In this document: positions 26,093 to 33,566 of the stretch, in pieces
Layout of the letters: every line of letters begins with the position of its first letter
How positions within the stretch are numbered: position 1 is the stretch's first letter
Assembly: GCF_003688495.1 (NCBI RefSeq)
Contig: NZ_REFH01000008.1
Coordinates: 62,001 to 126,000 of the forward strand
Length of the DNA: 64,000 nt
From: Flavobacterium weaverense
GTDB lineage: Bacteria; Bacteroidota; Bacteroidia; Flavobacteriales; Flavobacteriaceae
Direction of reading: 5' to 3'
Position numbers and translations under genes: made by a program
The notes under the pieces: model-generated
The model's database searches: none
What the model was told of the DNA's origin: nothing
Seen by the model: only the letters and a program-made list of their open reading frames with translations

Positions 26093-26641
26093 TTATTTGA
26101 TATTATAAGAGGCCAATAATGCTTCGTATTCTGGAGAGCTTCTTCTTCTCACTGATTCCGATTTAACCAATTCTTGCAATTTCATAACTCCTTCTAATAT
26201 TTGCTCTGGTCTTGGTGGGCAACCTGGAACATAAACGTCTACAGGAATTACTTTGTCTATTCCTTGAAGCACGGAATACGTATCAAAAATACCACCTGAA
26301 GAAGCACAAGCTCCAACAGCAATAACCCATTTAGGCTCTGACATTTGCTCATATACTTGACGTAAAACTGGAGCCATTTTTTTTGAAATAGTTCCCATCA
26401 CTAAAAGCATATCAGACTGACGTGGAGAAAAGCTTAAACGCTCTGATCCAAAACGTGCAATATCATAATGCGCACCCATAGTAGCCATGAATTCAATACC
26501 ACAACAAGAAGTCGCAAAAGGCAATGGCCAAAGTGAATTAGCTCGAGCTAAACCTACAACATCATTCAATTTTGTTGCGAAGAAACCTTCTCCAACAAAA
26601 CCTTCTGGTGCTTCAGCCATTTTTATATTTGAATTACTCAT
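26093..26641 (-). CDS. nuoB: NADH-quinone oxidoreductase subunit B (4Fe-4S cluster N2)
   Basis: A 182-residue subunit of complex I carrying the terminal cluster N2. The adjacent Cys pair is in [13 protein letters not shown], the other ligands in GACASSGG and [16 protein letters not shown]. The [10 protein letters not shown] context is classical. Confidence 0.97.
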   Translation of the reverse strand: MSNSNIKMAEAPEGFVGEGFFATKLNDVVGLARANSLWPLPFATSCCGIEFMATMGAHYDIARFGSERLSFSPRQSDMLLVMGTISKKMAPVLRQVYEQMSEPKWVIAVGACASSGGIFDTYSVLQGIDKVIPVDVYVPGCPPRPEQILEGVMKLQELVKSESVRRRSSPEYEALLASYNIK

Positions 26642-26715
26642 CTTTTTTATTTTGTATTTGAAAATTTGAATTTAGAAACAGAAACTGCCAGAAATTCAAG
26701 ATTTAAAACAATTTT

Positions 26716-27081
26716 TTATTCCCACTCTAAAGCTTTCTTTTTGATGATATAGAAGAAACCAACTAAAAGCAAAAGCATGAATATTATCATCTTTACCATA
26801 CCTTCCATACCTAATTCCTTAAAGTTTACTGCCCAAGGATAAAGAAAAACTACTTCAATATCAAAAAGTACGAATAAAATCGCAACAAGAAAATATTTTA
26901 CAGAAAATGGAATACGCGCATTTCCTATACCTTCAACACCACATTCAAAGTTTCTGTCTTTAATTGCTGATTTTCTTTTAGGCCCTAATTTGCCAGAAAC
27001 AAGAATTGTCCCCACTACAAACCCAGCAGCCAGTAAAAACTGCATTAAAATAGGGATATAATTTAATTGATCAGATTGCAT
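26716..27081 (-). CDS. nuoA: NADH-quinone oxidoreductase subunit A
   Basis: First gene of the nuo operon: a three-helix membrane subunit of 121 residues. The conserved loop [48 protein letters not shown] includes the quinone-site Cys of the ECG motif. The frame is open to 27141, but the operon promoter (-33 TTG at 27141-27143, -7 at 27113-27120) overlaps that extension, so the ATG at 27081 ([15 protein letters not shown]) is chosen. Confidence 0.96.
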   Translation of the reverse strand: [121 protein letters not shown]

Positions 27082-27112
27082 ATTGCGTATTTTTTTGAAT
27101 GAGAATAAGCTA

Positions 27113-27143
27113 CAAAGATAGGTTTCAAGTATGTAAAACACAA
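27113..27143 (-). promoter_or_regulatory. nuo operon promoter
   Basis: On the minus strand TTG (27141-27143), a 20-base spacer, then TATCTTTG (27113-27120), a full match to the phylum consensus. The leader to the nuoA ATG would be about 25 bases. Confidence 0.8.
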
Positions 27144-27252
27144 GTTTAAAACAATGATAAATTTAAAGCGAATTAGAATTACAGACTAATTTTTATTGAT
27201 TATAAATAAGTGAATCGGTTTCGAATTTTAAAAGTGAGAATTTTCAGTTTTG

Positions 27253-27290
27253 AGCAAAAAAAAACGCTTCGAACTAAATCGAAACGTTTT
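27253..27290 (-). terminator. Terminator of the cold shock gene
   Basis: AAAACGTTTCGA/TCGAAGCGTTTT (one mismatch) followed on the minus strand by a run of T. It is 21 bases beyond the stop codon. Confidence 0.85.
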
Positions 27291-27311
27291 ATCAAAAAAT
27301 AAATCTTTTGA

Positions 27312-27506
27312 TTAGATAACTGCTACTTTCGCAGCAACTTTCCCTTTTCTTCCTTCTTCTTCTTCGTAGCTTACTCTATCACCTTCGCGTAATTCTTCCG
27401 CGTTGATTCCTGATGCATGAACAAAAATGTCTTTTCCTGTTTCTTCGTCTGTGATGAATCCGTAACCTTTAGATTCATTGAAAAATTTAACTGTACCTGT
27501 ACGCAT
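27312..27506 (-). CDS. Cold shock domain protein
   Basis: A 64-residue CspA-type single-strand nucleic-acid-binding protein. Both RNA-binding motifs are present: KGYGFIT (RNP1) and DIFVHAS (RNP2), in an otherwise complete OB fold beginning MRTGTVKFFNESKGYGF. It likely acts as an RNA chaperone. It is monocistronic, with its own promoter and terminator. Confidence 0.95.
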   Translation of the reverse strand: MRTGTVKFFNESKGYGFITDEETGKDIFVHASGINAEELREGDRVSYEEEEGRKGKVAAKVAVI

Positions 27507-27535
27507 TGTAATTGTAATAATAATTTATAATGAGG

Positions 27536-27569
27536 CAAATGTAATATTTAATATAATACGAAATACCAA
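27536..27569 (-). promoter_or_regulatory. Cold shock gene promoter
   Basis: Minus-strand TTG (27567-27569), a 23-base spacer and TACATTTG (27536-27543); about 30 bases of leader. Confidence 0.6.
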
Positions 27570-27638
27570 CTTGTGTTTTTATTTTGTAAAATTATTGATA
27601 TTCAATGCATTCTATCAAAATAGATATGCAAAAAATGA

Positions 27639-29384
27639 CTATAAAAGATTAATATGAAGCTCTTTTAATTGCGACGGATCAATTTTAGATGGAGCATCGA
27701 TCATCACATCTCTACCAGAGTTGTTTTTTGGGAAAGCAATAAAATCACGAATCGTTTCTTGTCCGCCCAAAATTGCAACTAATCTATCCAGTCCAAATGC
27801 AAGTCCACCGTGTGGTGGTGCACCAAACTGAAAAGCGTCCATTAAAAATCCGAATTGCGCTTTAGCTTCTTCTTCAGTGAAACCTAAATATTTAAACATT
27901 AATTGTTGTGTAGCTTTATCGTGAATACGAATTGAACCTCCACCGATCTCATTTCCGTTTAAAACCATGTCATACGCATTTGCACGAACTTTTCCTGGAT
28001 CAGTTTCTAATAAGTGCATATCCTCTGGTTTTGGAGATGTAAATGGGTGATGCATCGCATGATAACGACCACTTTCATCATCAAACTCTAATAAAGGAAA
28101 GTCTACAACCCAAAGAGGTGCAAATTCAGCTGGATTTCTTAAACCTAATCGTGTCGCTACTTCCATACGAAGTGCTGATAGTTGCGCACGAGTTTTATCA
28201 GCTGGTCCAGAAAGAACAAAAATCATATCACCAACTTTAGCTCCAGTAATTTTTGCCCAATTTCCTAAATCTTCTTGATCGTAAAATTTATCTACAGATG
28301 ATTTATAAGTACCGTCTTCATTACATTTTGCATAAACCATTCCTGAGGCTCCAACTTGCGGACGTTTAACCCAATCAATTAAAGCATCAATTTCCTTACG
28401 TGTATACACTCCTGCACCTGGAACAGCAATTCCCACAACTAATTCAGCAGCATTGAATACTGGAAACTCTTTATGTTTTGCGAATTCATTTAATTCACCA
28501 AACTCCATTCCAAAACGAATGTCTGGTTTATCATTACCGTAGGTTTTCATAGCATGATCGTAAGTCATTCTTGGGAATTTATCTACTTCAATACCTTTTA
28601 TTTCTTTCAGTAAATGTGTCGTTAAGCCTTCGAACACATTTAAAATATCTTCTTGCTCCACAAAAGCCATTTCGCAATCAATTTGTGTAAACTCTGGTTG
28701 TCTATCGGCACGTAAATCTTCATCACGGAAACATTTCACGATTTGGAAATACTTATCCATTCCGCCCACCATCAATAATTGCTTAAAAGTTTGAGGAGAT
28801 TGTGGCAAAGCATAAAACTGCCCTGCGTTCATTCGTGAAGGAACAACGAAATCCCTCGCTCCCTCTGGAGTTGATTTTATTAAGTAAGGTGTTTCTACTT
28901 CGCAAAAATCTAAATCAGAAAGATACTTGCGCACTTCCATTGCCACTTTATGACGAAAAAGCAAACTGTTTTTCACTGGATTTCTTCTAATATCCAAATA
29001 ACGATATTTCATTCTAATATCTTCACCACCGTCTGTTTCATCTTCAATCGTAAAAGGAGGTGTAAGTGATGCGTTCAAAATATTTAGTTCGGTCACTAAA
29101 ATTTCTATCTCACCAGTACTGATATTTTTGTTTTTAGCTTCACGCTCAATAACAGTTCCTTTTACTTGGATAACGAATTCACGTCCTAAAGTTTTTGCTA
29201 ATTCAAAAACTTCTTTATTCGAACGCCCTTCGTCAAAAATCAATTGTGTTATTCCATAACGGTCGCGCAAATCAACCCAATTCATAAATCCTTTATCACG
29301 AGATTTTTGAACCCAACCAGCAAGTGTAACTTCTTGAGATATATTTTTGGCGGTTAGTTCTCCGCAGGAATGACTTCTATACAT
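27639..29384 (-). CDS. aspS: Aspartyl-tRNA synthetase
   Basis: A class II synthetase of 581 residues that charges tRNA-Asp. Domains run in order: N-terminal OB-fold anticodon domain ([32 protein letters not shown]), class II core with motif 2 [21 protein letters not shown], the bacterial GAD insertion in the middle, and motif 3 [19 protein letters not shown]. Bacterial-type length and insertion are intact. There is no neighbour in the same operon. Confidence 0.97.
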   Translation of the reverse strand: MYRSHSCGELTAKNISQEVTLAGWVQKSRDKGFMNWVDLRDRYGITQLIFDEGRSNKEVFELAKTLGREFVIQVKGTVIEREAKNKNISTGEIEILVTELNILNASLTPPFTIEDETDGGEDIRMKYRYLDIRRNPVKNSLLFRHKVAMEVRKYLSDLDFCEVETPYLIKSTPEGARDFVVPSRMNAGQFYALPQSPQTFKQLLMVGGMDKYFQIVKCFRDEDLRADRQPEFTQIDCEMAFVEQEDILNVFEGLTTHLLKEIKGIEVDKFPRMTYDHAMKTYGNDKPDIRFGMEFGELNEFAKHKEFPVFNAAELVVGIAVPGAGVYTRKEIDALIDWVKRPQVGASGMVYAKCNEDGTYKSSVDKFYDQEDLGNWAKITGAKVGDMIFVLSGPADKTRAQLSALRMEVATRLGLRNPAEFAPLWVVDFPLLEFDDESGRYHAMHHPFTSPKPEDMHLLETDPGKVRANAYDMVLNGNEIGGGSIRIHDKATQQLMFKYLGFTEEEAKAQFGFLMDAFQFGAPPHGGLAFGLDRLVAILGGQETIRDFIAFPKNNSGRDVMIDAPSKIDPSQLKELHINLL

Positions 29385-29400
29385 GGCTAAAAAATTTTTG

Positions 29401-29408
29401 CAAAAATA
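29401..29408 (-). promoter_or_regulatory. aspS -7 element
   Basis: Minus-strand TATTTTTG, 16 bases before the aspS ATG, so the leader would be very short (about ten bases). Confidence 0.5.
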
Positions 29409-29906
29409 GTGTTTTGTTTTAAATTACTACCTTTTAAAGACTCAATAAAAGAAAAGGTGCAATTCAAAGCAGTTTCCCTCCTCTCATTTATATGTTATAT
29501 ACACTGCGAAAATTAGATAAAAAAGCTAACTCAGCTATGTAGAAAATAGTAAAAGACTATTAATGAAAATTACTTAAAGCTAATTTCAAATATAATTTCT
29601 ACTACAGGAAACTTGTAATGCCACACCAACAATATTAAGGGTGATTTCTCTATTCAATACATAATGACGATCCGATTTGCATGGAACAACTTTCCTTACT
29701 AGTGATAATAGCTAAAAAGATGCTTGAAACGATAAAAAAATATTATTTGATTACAGACATTAATCGTAAGTATTTAATAACGTAATCTTTAATGCAATTA
29801 AATCCCAATGTTAAGCTTTCACTCAATGTTACTAAATTGTTAAGCTAAAGTTTTTTTAATGTAAATGCTTTTATAAATTTGGTAAGAAATCTAAAAACAC
29901 ACTGCT
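29409..29906. other. Intergenic region without recognised gene
   Basis: About 500 AT-rich bases between divergent aspS and the MORN-like gene. Apart from the aspS -7 element at its edge and TAAATTTG at 29874-29881, no repeat, RNA gene or credible open frame was seen. Confidence 0.5.
29874..29881 (+). promoter_or_regulatory. -7 element of the MORN-like gene
   Basis: TAAATTTG, 25 bases upstream of the ATG at 29907. No clear -33 TTG. Confidence 0.5.
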
Positions 29907-30251
29907 ATGAAAAAATACATAATAATGACCGCTCTACTACTATCAGGAATTGCTTTTGCTCAAGATAACAACGTCAAACTAGAAGCTGTTGGTGATTTAG
30001 TAAAAACTACGTATTATTTTGATAATGGAAAAACACAGCAAGAAGGTTTCTATAAAAATGGAAAATTAGAAGGAATTTGGACTTCATACGATATAAATGG
30101 CGCCAAAACAGCTGTTGCTACCTATAAAGGTGGAGAAAAAGTTGGAAAATGGTTCTTCTGGAATAATGAAGTACTACATGAAGTGGATTATTCACAAAGT
30201 AAAATAGCTGCAGTTAAAACATGGAAAAAAGATAGTGTAGCTAACAATTAG
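29907..30251 (+). CDS. Secreted MORN-repeat (YwqK-like) protein
   Basis: A 114-residue protein with a signal peptide (MKKYIIMTALLLSGIAFAQ). It contains about three MORN-like units: YYFDNGKTQQEGFYKNGKLEGIW, TSYDINGAKTAVATYKGGEKVGKW and FFWNNEVLHEVDYSQSKI, the pattern of the YwqK domain. The role is unknown; the name antitoxin used for the family is not supported by any toxin gene next door. Monocistronic. Confidence 0.8.
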   Translation: MKKYIIMTALLLSGIAFAQDNNVKLEAVGDLVKTTYYFDNGKTQQEGFYKNGKLEGIWTSYDINGAKTAVATYKGGEKVGKWFFWNNEVLHEVDYSQSKIAAVKTWKKDSVANN

Positions 30252-30270
30252 AAAAATTTATAAAATATAG

Positions 30271-30301
30271 AAAGCCTTTGATAATTCAGAGGCTTTTTTT
30301 T
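30271..30301 (+). terminator. Terminator of the MORN-like gene
   Basis: AAAGCCTTTG/CAGAGGCTTT followed by T8; 20 bases after the stop. Confidence 0.8.
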
Positions 30302-30400
30302 GTGTGAATTTGTAATTTTAATTCAAAAAAAAGGATTTAATCACTCGTTTTATAAAGTTGTTTTAGCAAATAGTTAATGGACAAACTTACTGGCTAGAGG

Positions 30401-30429
30401 AAATTTTATCGTAGAAAATGATAAAATTT
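30401..30429. repeat. Perfect 10-bp inverted repeat
   Basis: AAATTTTATC-N9-GATAAAATTT in a non-coding stretch between the MORN-like gene and tRNA-Leu. No T-run follows, so it is not an obvious terminator. Confidence 0.5.
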
Positions 30430-30492
30430 TATAAATTAAGTTTCAATATTTTAGATTCATTACGACAAGGAATCAGAGAGGCATAAAATCAA

Positions 30493-30520
30493 AAAAACCG
30501 CTTCTTTCGAAGCGGTTTTT
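30493..30520 (-). terminator. Terminator of tRNA-Leu
   Basis: Perfect 12-bp inverted repeat AAAAACCGCTTC/GAAGCGGTTTTT with a TTTC loop, directly after the tRNA 3' end on the minus strand. Confidence 0.85.
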
Positions 30521-30521
30521 G

Positions 30522-30601
30522 TACCCGGAGCCGGAGTCGAACCGGCACGGTTTCCCACAGGTGTTTGAGACCAGCGCGTCTACCAATTCCGCCATCCGGG
30601 C
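30522..30601 (-). tRNA. tRNA-Leu (anticodon CAA)
   Basis: The minus strand folds as a class II tRNA: acceptor GCCCGGA/TCCGGGT (one G-T at the end), D arm GCGGAATTGGTAGACGC, anticodon stem CTGGT/ACCTG around CTCAAAC (anticodon CAA, reading UUG), long variable arm TGGGAAACCG and T arm GCCGGTTCGACTCCGGC. The second pair of the anticodon stem is T-T. CCA is not encoded. Confidence 0.93.
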
Positions 30602-30763
30602 TTAGCAGACATGAAATAACAACAGTCATTTCAACGCAATAAAAGATGTGATTGTGTTTAAATCAACCATCAATTCCTTTAACACGCTGCAAATGTAAAA
30701 AATAATATTAAATGTTCAACTAAAAATACTTAATTATTTCCTTTCAGAGTTAAATAAATTTTA

Positions 30764-30771
30764 TAAATTTG
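30764..30771 (+). promoter_or_regulatory. prs -7 element
   Basis: TAAATTTG, 49 bases upstream of the prs ATG. Confidence 0.55.
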
Positions 30772-30820
30772 CACCTCGTTAAAAACGAAATACACAACTA
30801 ACTACAAAACAACAAATTAA

Positions 30821-31762
30821 ATGTCACACCTAGAACCGGAAGCTAAAATTTTTGCTTGTTCGCAAAGTGTCTATCTAGCTGAAAAAATAGCGAAAGAATA
30901 CGGAATCCCATTAGGGAAAATCACAACGTCAAAGTACAGCGACGGTGAATTCCAGCCTTCTTATGAAGAGTCAATCAGAGGGTTACGCGTTTTTATTGTT
31001 TGTTCCACATTCCCATCAGCAGATAATTTGATGGAATTGTTATTAATGATTGACGCCGCAAAGCGTGCATCAGCAAGACATATAACAGCAGTAATTCCTT
31101 ATTTTGGTTGGGCAAGACAAGATAGAAAAGACAAACCAAGAGTTCCGATTGGAGCTAAGCTAGTAGCTAATTTATTAGATGCTGCTGGAGCAACAAGAGT
31201 AATGACTATGGATTTGCATGCTGATCAAATTCAAGGTTTCTTTGAGAAACCAGTAGATCATCTTTTTGCATCCACTATCTTTTTACCATATGTAAAAAGC
31301 TTAGGATTAGACAATTTAACAATTGCCTCTCCAGACATGGGAGGTTCTAAAAGAGCTTATGCGTATTCTAAATTCTTAGAGTCAGACGTAGTTATTTGTT
31401 ACAAACAAAGAAAAGAAGCTAATATTATCGACACCATGGAATTGATTGGTGACGTTAAAGGTAAAAATGTAATCTTAGTTGATGACATGATTGATACCGG
31501 AGGCACTTTGGCGAAAGCCGCTGATTTAATGATAGAAAAAGGAGCATTAAGTGTAAGAGCAATATGTACGCATGCCATTTTATCAGGAGATGCTTACGAG
31601 AAAATAGAAAATTCTAAATTGTTAGAATTAATTGTTACTGATTCTATTCCTTTAAAGAAAGAGTCAAAGAAAATTAGAGTATTGAGTTGCGCACCACTTT
31701 TTGCTGAAGTAATGCACATGGTTCACCATAACAATTCAATAAGCGGAAAGTTTATAATGTAA
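30821..31762 (+). CDS. prs: Ribose-phosphate pyrophosphokinase
   Basis: Makes PRPP from ribose 5-phosphate and ATP, feeding purine, pyrimidine, His and Trp synthesis; 313 residues, cytosolic hexamer family. Signatures: SDGEFQPSYEESIRG, ITAVIPYFGWARQDRKDKPRVPIGAKLVAN, the metal/ATP motif TMDLHADQIQGFF, SPDMGGSKRAYAYSKFL and the PRPP loop VILVDDMIDTGGTLAKAA. It is followed by rplY after 127 bases that contain a nested hairpin. Confidence 0.97.
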   Translation: MSHLEPEAKIFACSQSVYLAEKIAKEYGIPLGKITTSKYSDGEFQPSYEESIRGLRVFIVCSTFPSADNLMELLLMIDAAKRASARHITAVIPYFGWARQDRKDKPRVPIGAKLVANLLDAAGATRVMTMDLHADQIQGFFEKPVDHLFASTIFLPYVKSLGLDNLTIASPDMGGSKRAYAYSKFLESDVVICYKQRKEANIIDTMELIGDVKGKNVILVDDMIDTGGTLAKAADLMIEKGALSVRAICTHAILSGDAYEKIENSKLLELIVTDSIPLKKESKKIRVLSCAPLFAEVMHMVHHNNSISGKFIM

Positions 31763-31780
31763 ATTAGAAACTTCTCGTAG

Positions 31781-31849
31781 ATAGACAAACAAATAGTAGA
31801 GTTTTTAGATAATGCAATACTGTTAATCTACTACTACTACTTATTGTCT
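31781..31849 (+). promoter_or_regulatory. Nested hairpin in the prs-rplY spacer
   Basis: TAGACAA (31781-31787) pairs with TTGTCTA (31843-31849), and inside it AGTAGA (31794-31799) pairs with TCTACT (31826-31831). The loop is about 26 bases and no T-run follows. It could be a leader structure of rplY (ribosomal-protein leaders often fold) or an mRNA-stability element. Confidence 0.4.
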
Positions 31850-31889
31850 ATATAAAAAGTATAATATTAATAACTATAATAAATTTACA

Positions 31890-32501
31890 ATGAAATCGAT
31901 TACAATTAAAGGATCAGAAAGAGAAAGCGTGGGTAAAGTTGCGACTAAAGCCCTACGTAATGCTGGATTGGTTCCTTGCGTTTTATACGGAGGAAATCAG
32001 GCAGTTCATTTCTCAGCAGAAGTTATGGCTTTCAGAAGCTTGGTTTACACCCCAAACGCTCACACAGTTGAGATCGATCTTGGAAACGGAAAATCATTCA
32101 ATGCAGTTTTACAAGACATCCAGGTTCACCCGGTATCTGACAAAATTCTACACATTGACTTTTTCCAATTATTTGATGACAAAGAAATCACTATTGAAGT
32201 TCCAGTGAAAATTGTTGGAAAATCAAAAGGAGTTATGGCTGGTGGAGATTTACGTTTGAACACACGTAAACTTAAAGTAAAAGCTTTACCTAAAAATCTT
32301 CCAGATTTTATCGAAGCTGATATTACTCCATTAGACATGGGTAACAAATTATATGTTACTAAAGTAGCTTCTCCTGACTACAAAATCATGCACCCAGACA
32401 ACACTGTTATCTGTCAAGTGAAGATTTCTCGTGCAGCGATGAAAGCAGCTCAAGAAGCAGCAAAAGCAGCAAAAGCTCCAGTAAAAGGAAAGAAAAAATA
32501 A
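31890..32501 (+). CDS. rplY: Large ribosomal subunit protein bL25, CTC form
   Basis: A 5S-rRNA-binding ribosomal protein of 203 residues: N-terminal L25 domain ([34 protein letters not shown]) plus the C-terminal beta domain of the long CTC-type protein, ending in an Ala/Lys tail ([18 protein letters not shown]). The long form is common outside enterobacteria. It may be cotranscribed with prs. Confidence 0.96.
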   Translation: MKSITIKGSERESVGKVATKALRNAGLVPCVLYGGNQAVHFSAEVMAFRSLVYTPNAHTVEIDLGNGKSFNAVLQDIQVHPVSDKILHIDFFQLFDDKEITIEVPVKIVGKSKGVMAGGDLRLNTRKLKVKALPKNLPDFIEADITPLDMGNKLYVTKVASPDYKIMHPDNTVICQVKISRAAMKAAQEAAKAAKAPVKGKKK

Positions 32502-32520
32502 TATTTTTTCAAGAATATTT

Positions 32521-32553
32521 AAAAGCATCAGTTGTAAAACTGGTGCTTTTTTT
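32521..32553 (+). terminator. Terminator of rplY
   Basis: AAAAGCATCAG/CTGGTGCTTTT then a T-run, 19 bases after the stop. Confidence 0.85.
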
Positions 32554-32611
32554 GTTTTATTCCTTTTTTATATAATTAGGAGCAATCGTTTTTATTTTCA
32601 GTACAATAATT

Positions 32612-32687
32612 GTCCCGCTTTACATTACAATCTTTTTGCGCGCCTGGTACGCTCACAAAAAGGATTTTCATTGCAATCGGGGCTACT
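32612..32687 (+). repeat. Dispersed intergenic repeat, copy 2 (rplY-pth gap)
   Basis: GTCCCGCTTTACATTACAAT, CTTTTTGCGC, GGTACGCTCAC, AAAAAGGATTTTCATTGCAA, TCGGGGCTACTT. The order CCCG, CAATCTTT, CGCTnnC, AAAGGATTT, ATCrGGGCTACT matches copy 1 at 20007-20090. It is more GC-rich than its surroundings and lies within the 305-base rplY-pth gap. Confidence 0.55.
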
Positions 32688-32794
32688 TTACACAATTTAC
32701 TTCCGTAAAAAATCCGTGCTCAAATTTTAATTGTACATCAAATGAACCGAGAAATTATAAACCAAACATTTATTAGAAATTATCCAATTAAGTT

Positions 32795-32802
32795 TACTTT
32801 TG
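32795..32802 (+). promoter_or_regulatory. pth -7 element
   Basis: TACTTTTG ends five bases before the upstream ATG at 32807, so transcription would begin about at that ATG. This leaves the internal ATG at 32867 as a serious alternative start. Confidence 0.45.
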
Positions 32803-32806
32803 CAAT

Positions 32807-33433
32807 ATGATAAAATGGATCAAAAAACTGTTTTTATCAACAAAAACAGAAGATAATAACCCTGAAATGAAGAAATTTTTAATAGTAGGACTTGGCAATA
32901 TAGGTGCAGAATATGTCAATACACGCCACAACATCGGCTTTAAAATAGTAGATTTTTTAGCTCGTAAAGAAGGCGTTTCTTTTGAAACTGTAAAATTAGG
33001 CGCATTAGCTGAATACAAATTCAAAGGAAGGACTTTTTTATTATTAAAGCCGAACACCTATATGAACCTCAGCGGAAAAGCAGTTCAATATTGGATGGAG
33101 AAAGAAAAAATAGCATTAGAAAACATCTTTGTTATTACTGATGATTTAAATCTGTCGTTTGGAAGTATAAGAATTCGTCCTAAAGGTAGTGATGGCGGTC
33201 ACAACGGATTAAAAAATATTAATTTGGTTTTGAACACTCAAAACTATGCCCGATTCCGTTTTGGTATAAGCGATGAATTTAAAAAAGGAAAACAAGTAGA
33301 TTACGTGCTTGGAGACTGGGACGATGCTGAAAAAGTTGCGCTTCCTGAACGACTAGAAATGGCTTCTGAAATCATAAAATCTTTTGGAACAGCAGGTTTA
33401 GAAAACACTATGACTGCATTCAACGGAAAATAA
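32807..33433 (+). CDS. pth: Peptidyl-tRNA hydrolase
   Basis: Releases tRNA from stalled peptidyl-tRNA. The core begins at Met21 (MKKFLIVGLGNIGAEYVNTRHNIGF, with the catalytic His in TRHNIGF) and contains LLLKPNTYMNLSGKAV and ITDDLNLSFGSIRIRPKGSDGGHNGLKNI, all family signatures. The annotated frame has a basic 20-residue N-terminal extension (MIKWIKKLFLSTKTEDNNPE); starting at 32867 would give the standard length of 188. The -7 promoter element ends at 32802, so the shorter form is quite possible. Confidence 0.93.
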   Translation: MIKWIKKLFLSTKTEDNNPEMKKFLIVGLGNIGAEYVNTRHNIGFKIVDFLARKEGVSFETVKLGALAEYKFKGRTFLLLKPNTYMNLSGKAVQYWMEKEKIALENIFVITDDLNLSFGSIRIRPKGSDGGHNGLKNINLVLNTQNYARFRFGISDEFKKGKQVDYVLGDWDDAEKVALPERLEMASEIIKSFGTAGLENTMTAFNGK

Positions 33434-33566
33434 AAAGATAACTACCGTAATCAGACAAAAAAAGCTCTAATTTTAAACAATGGTAACTTTTTTACAAATA
33501 AAGAATTTGTAAATAAAGTGCGATTAAGGTTTTAAAATTTACGTATTACGTTGAAAAAATAAAACT

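Noticed and set aside
29907..30251. Toxin-antitoxin role for the YwqK-like MORN protein
   Set aside because: It is secreted and stands alone; no toxin-like gene is adjacent.
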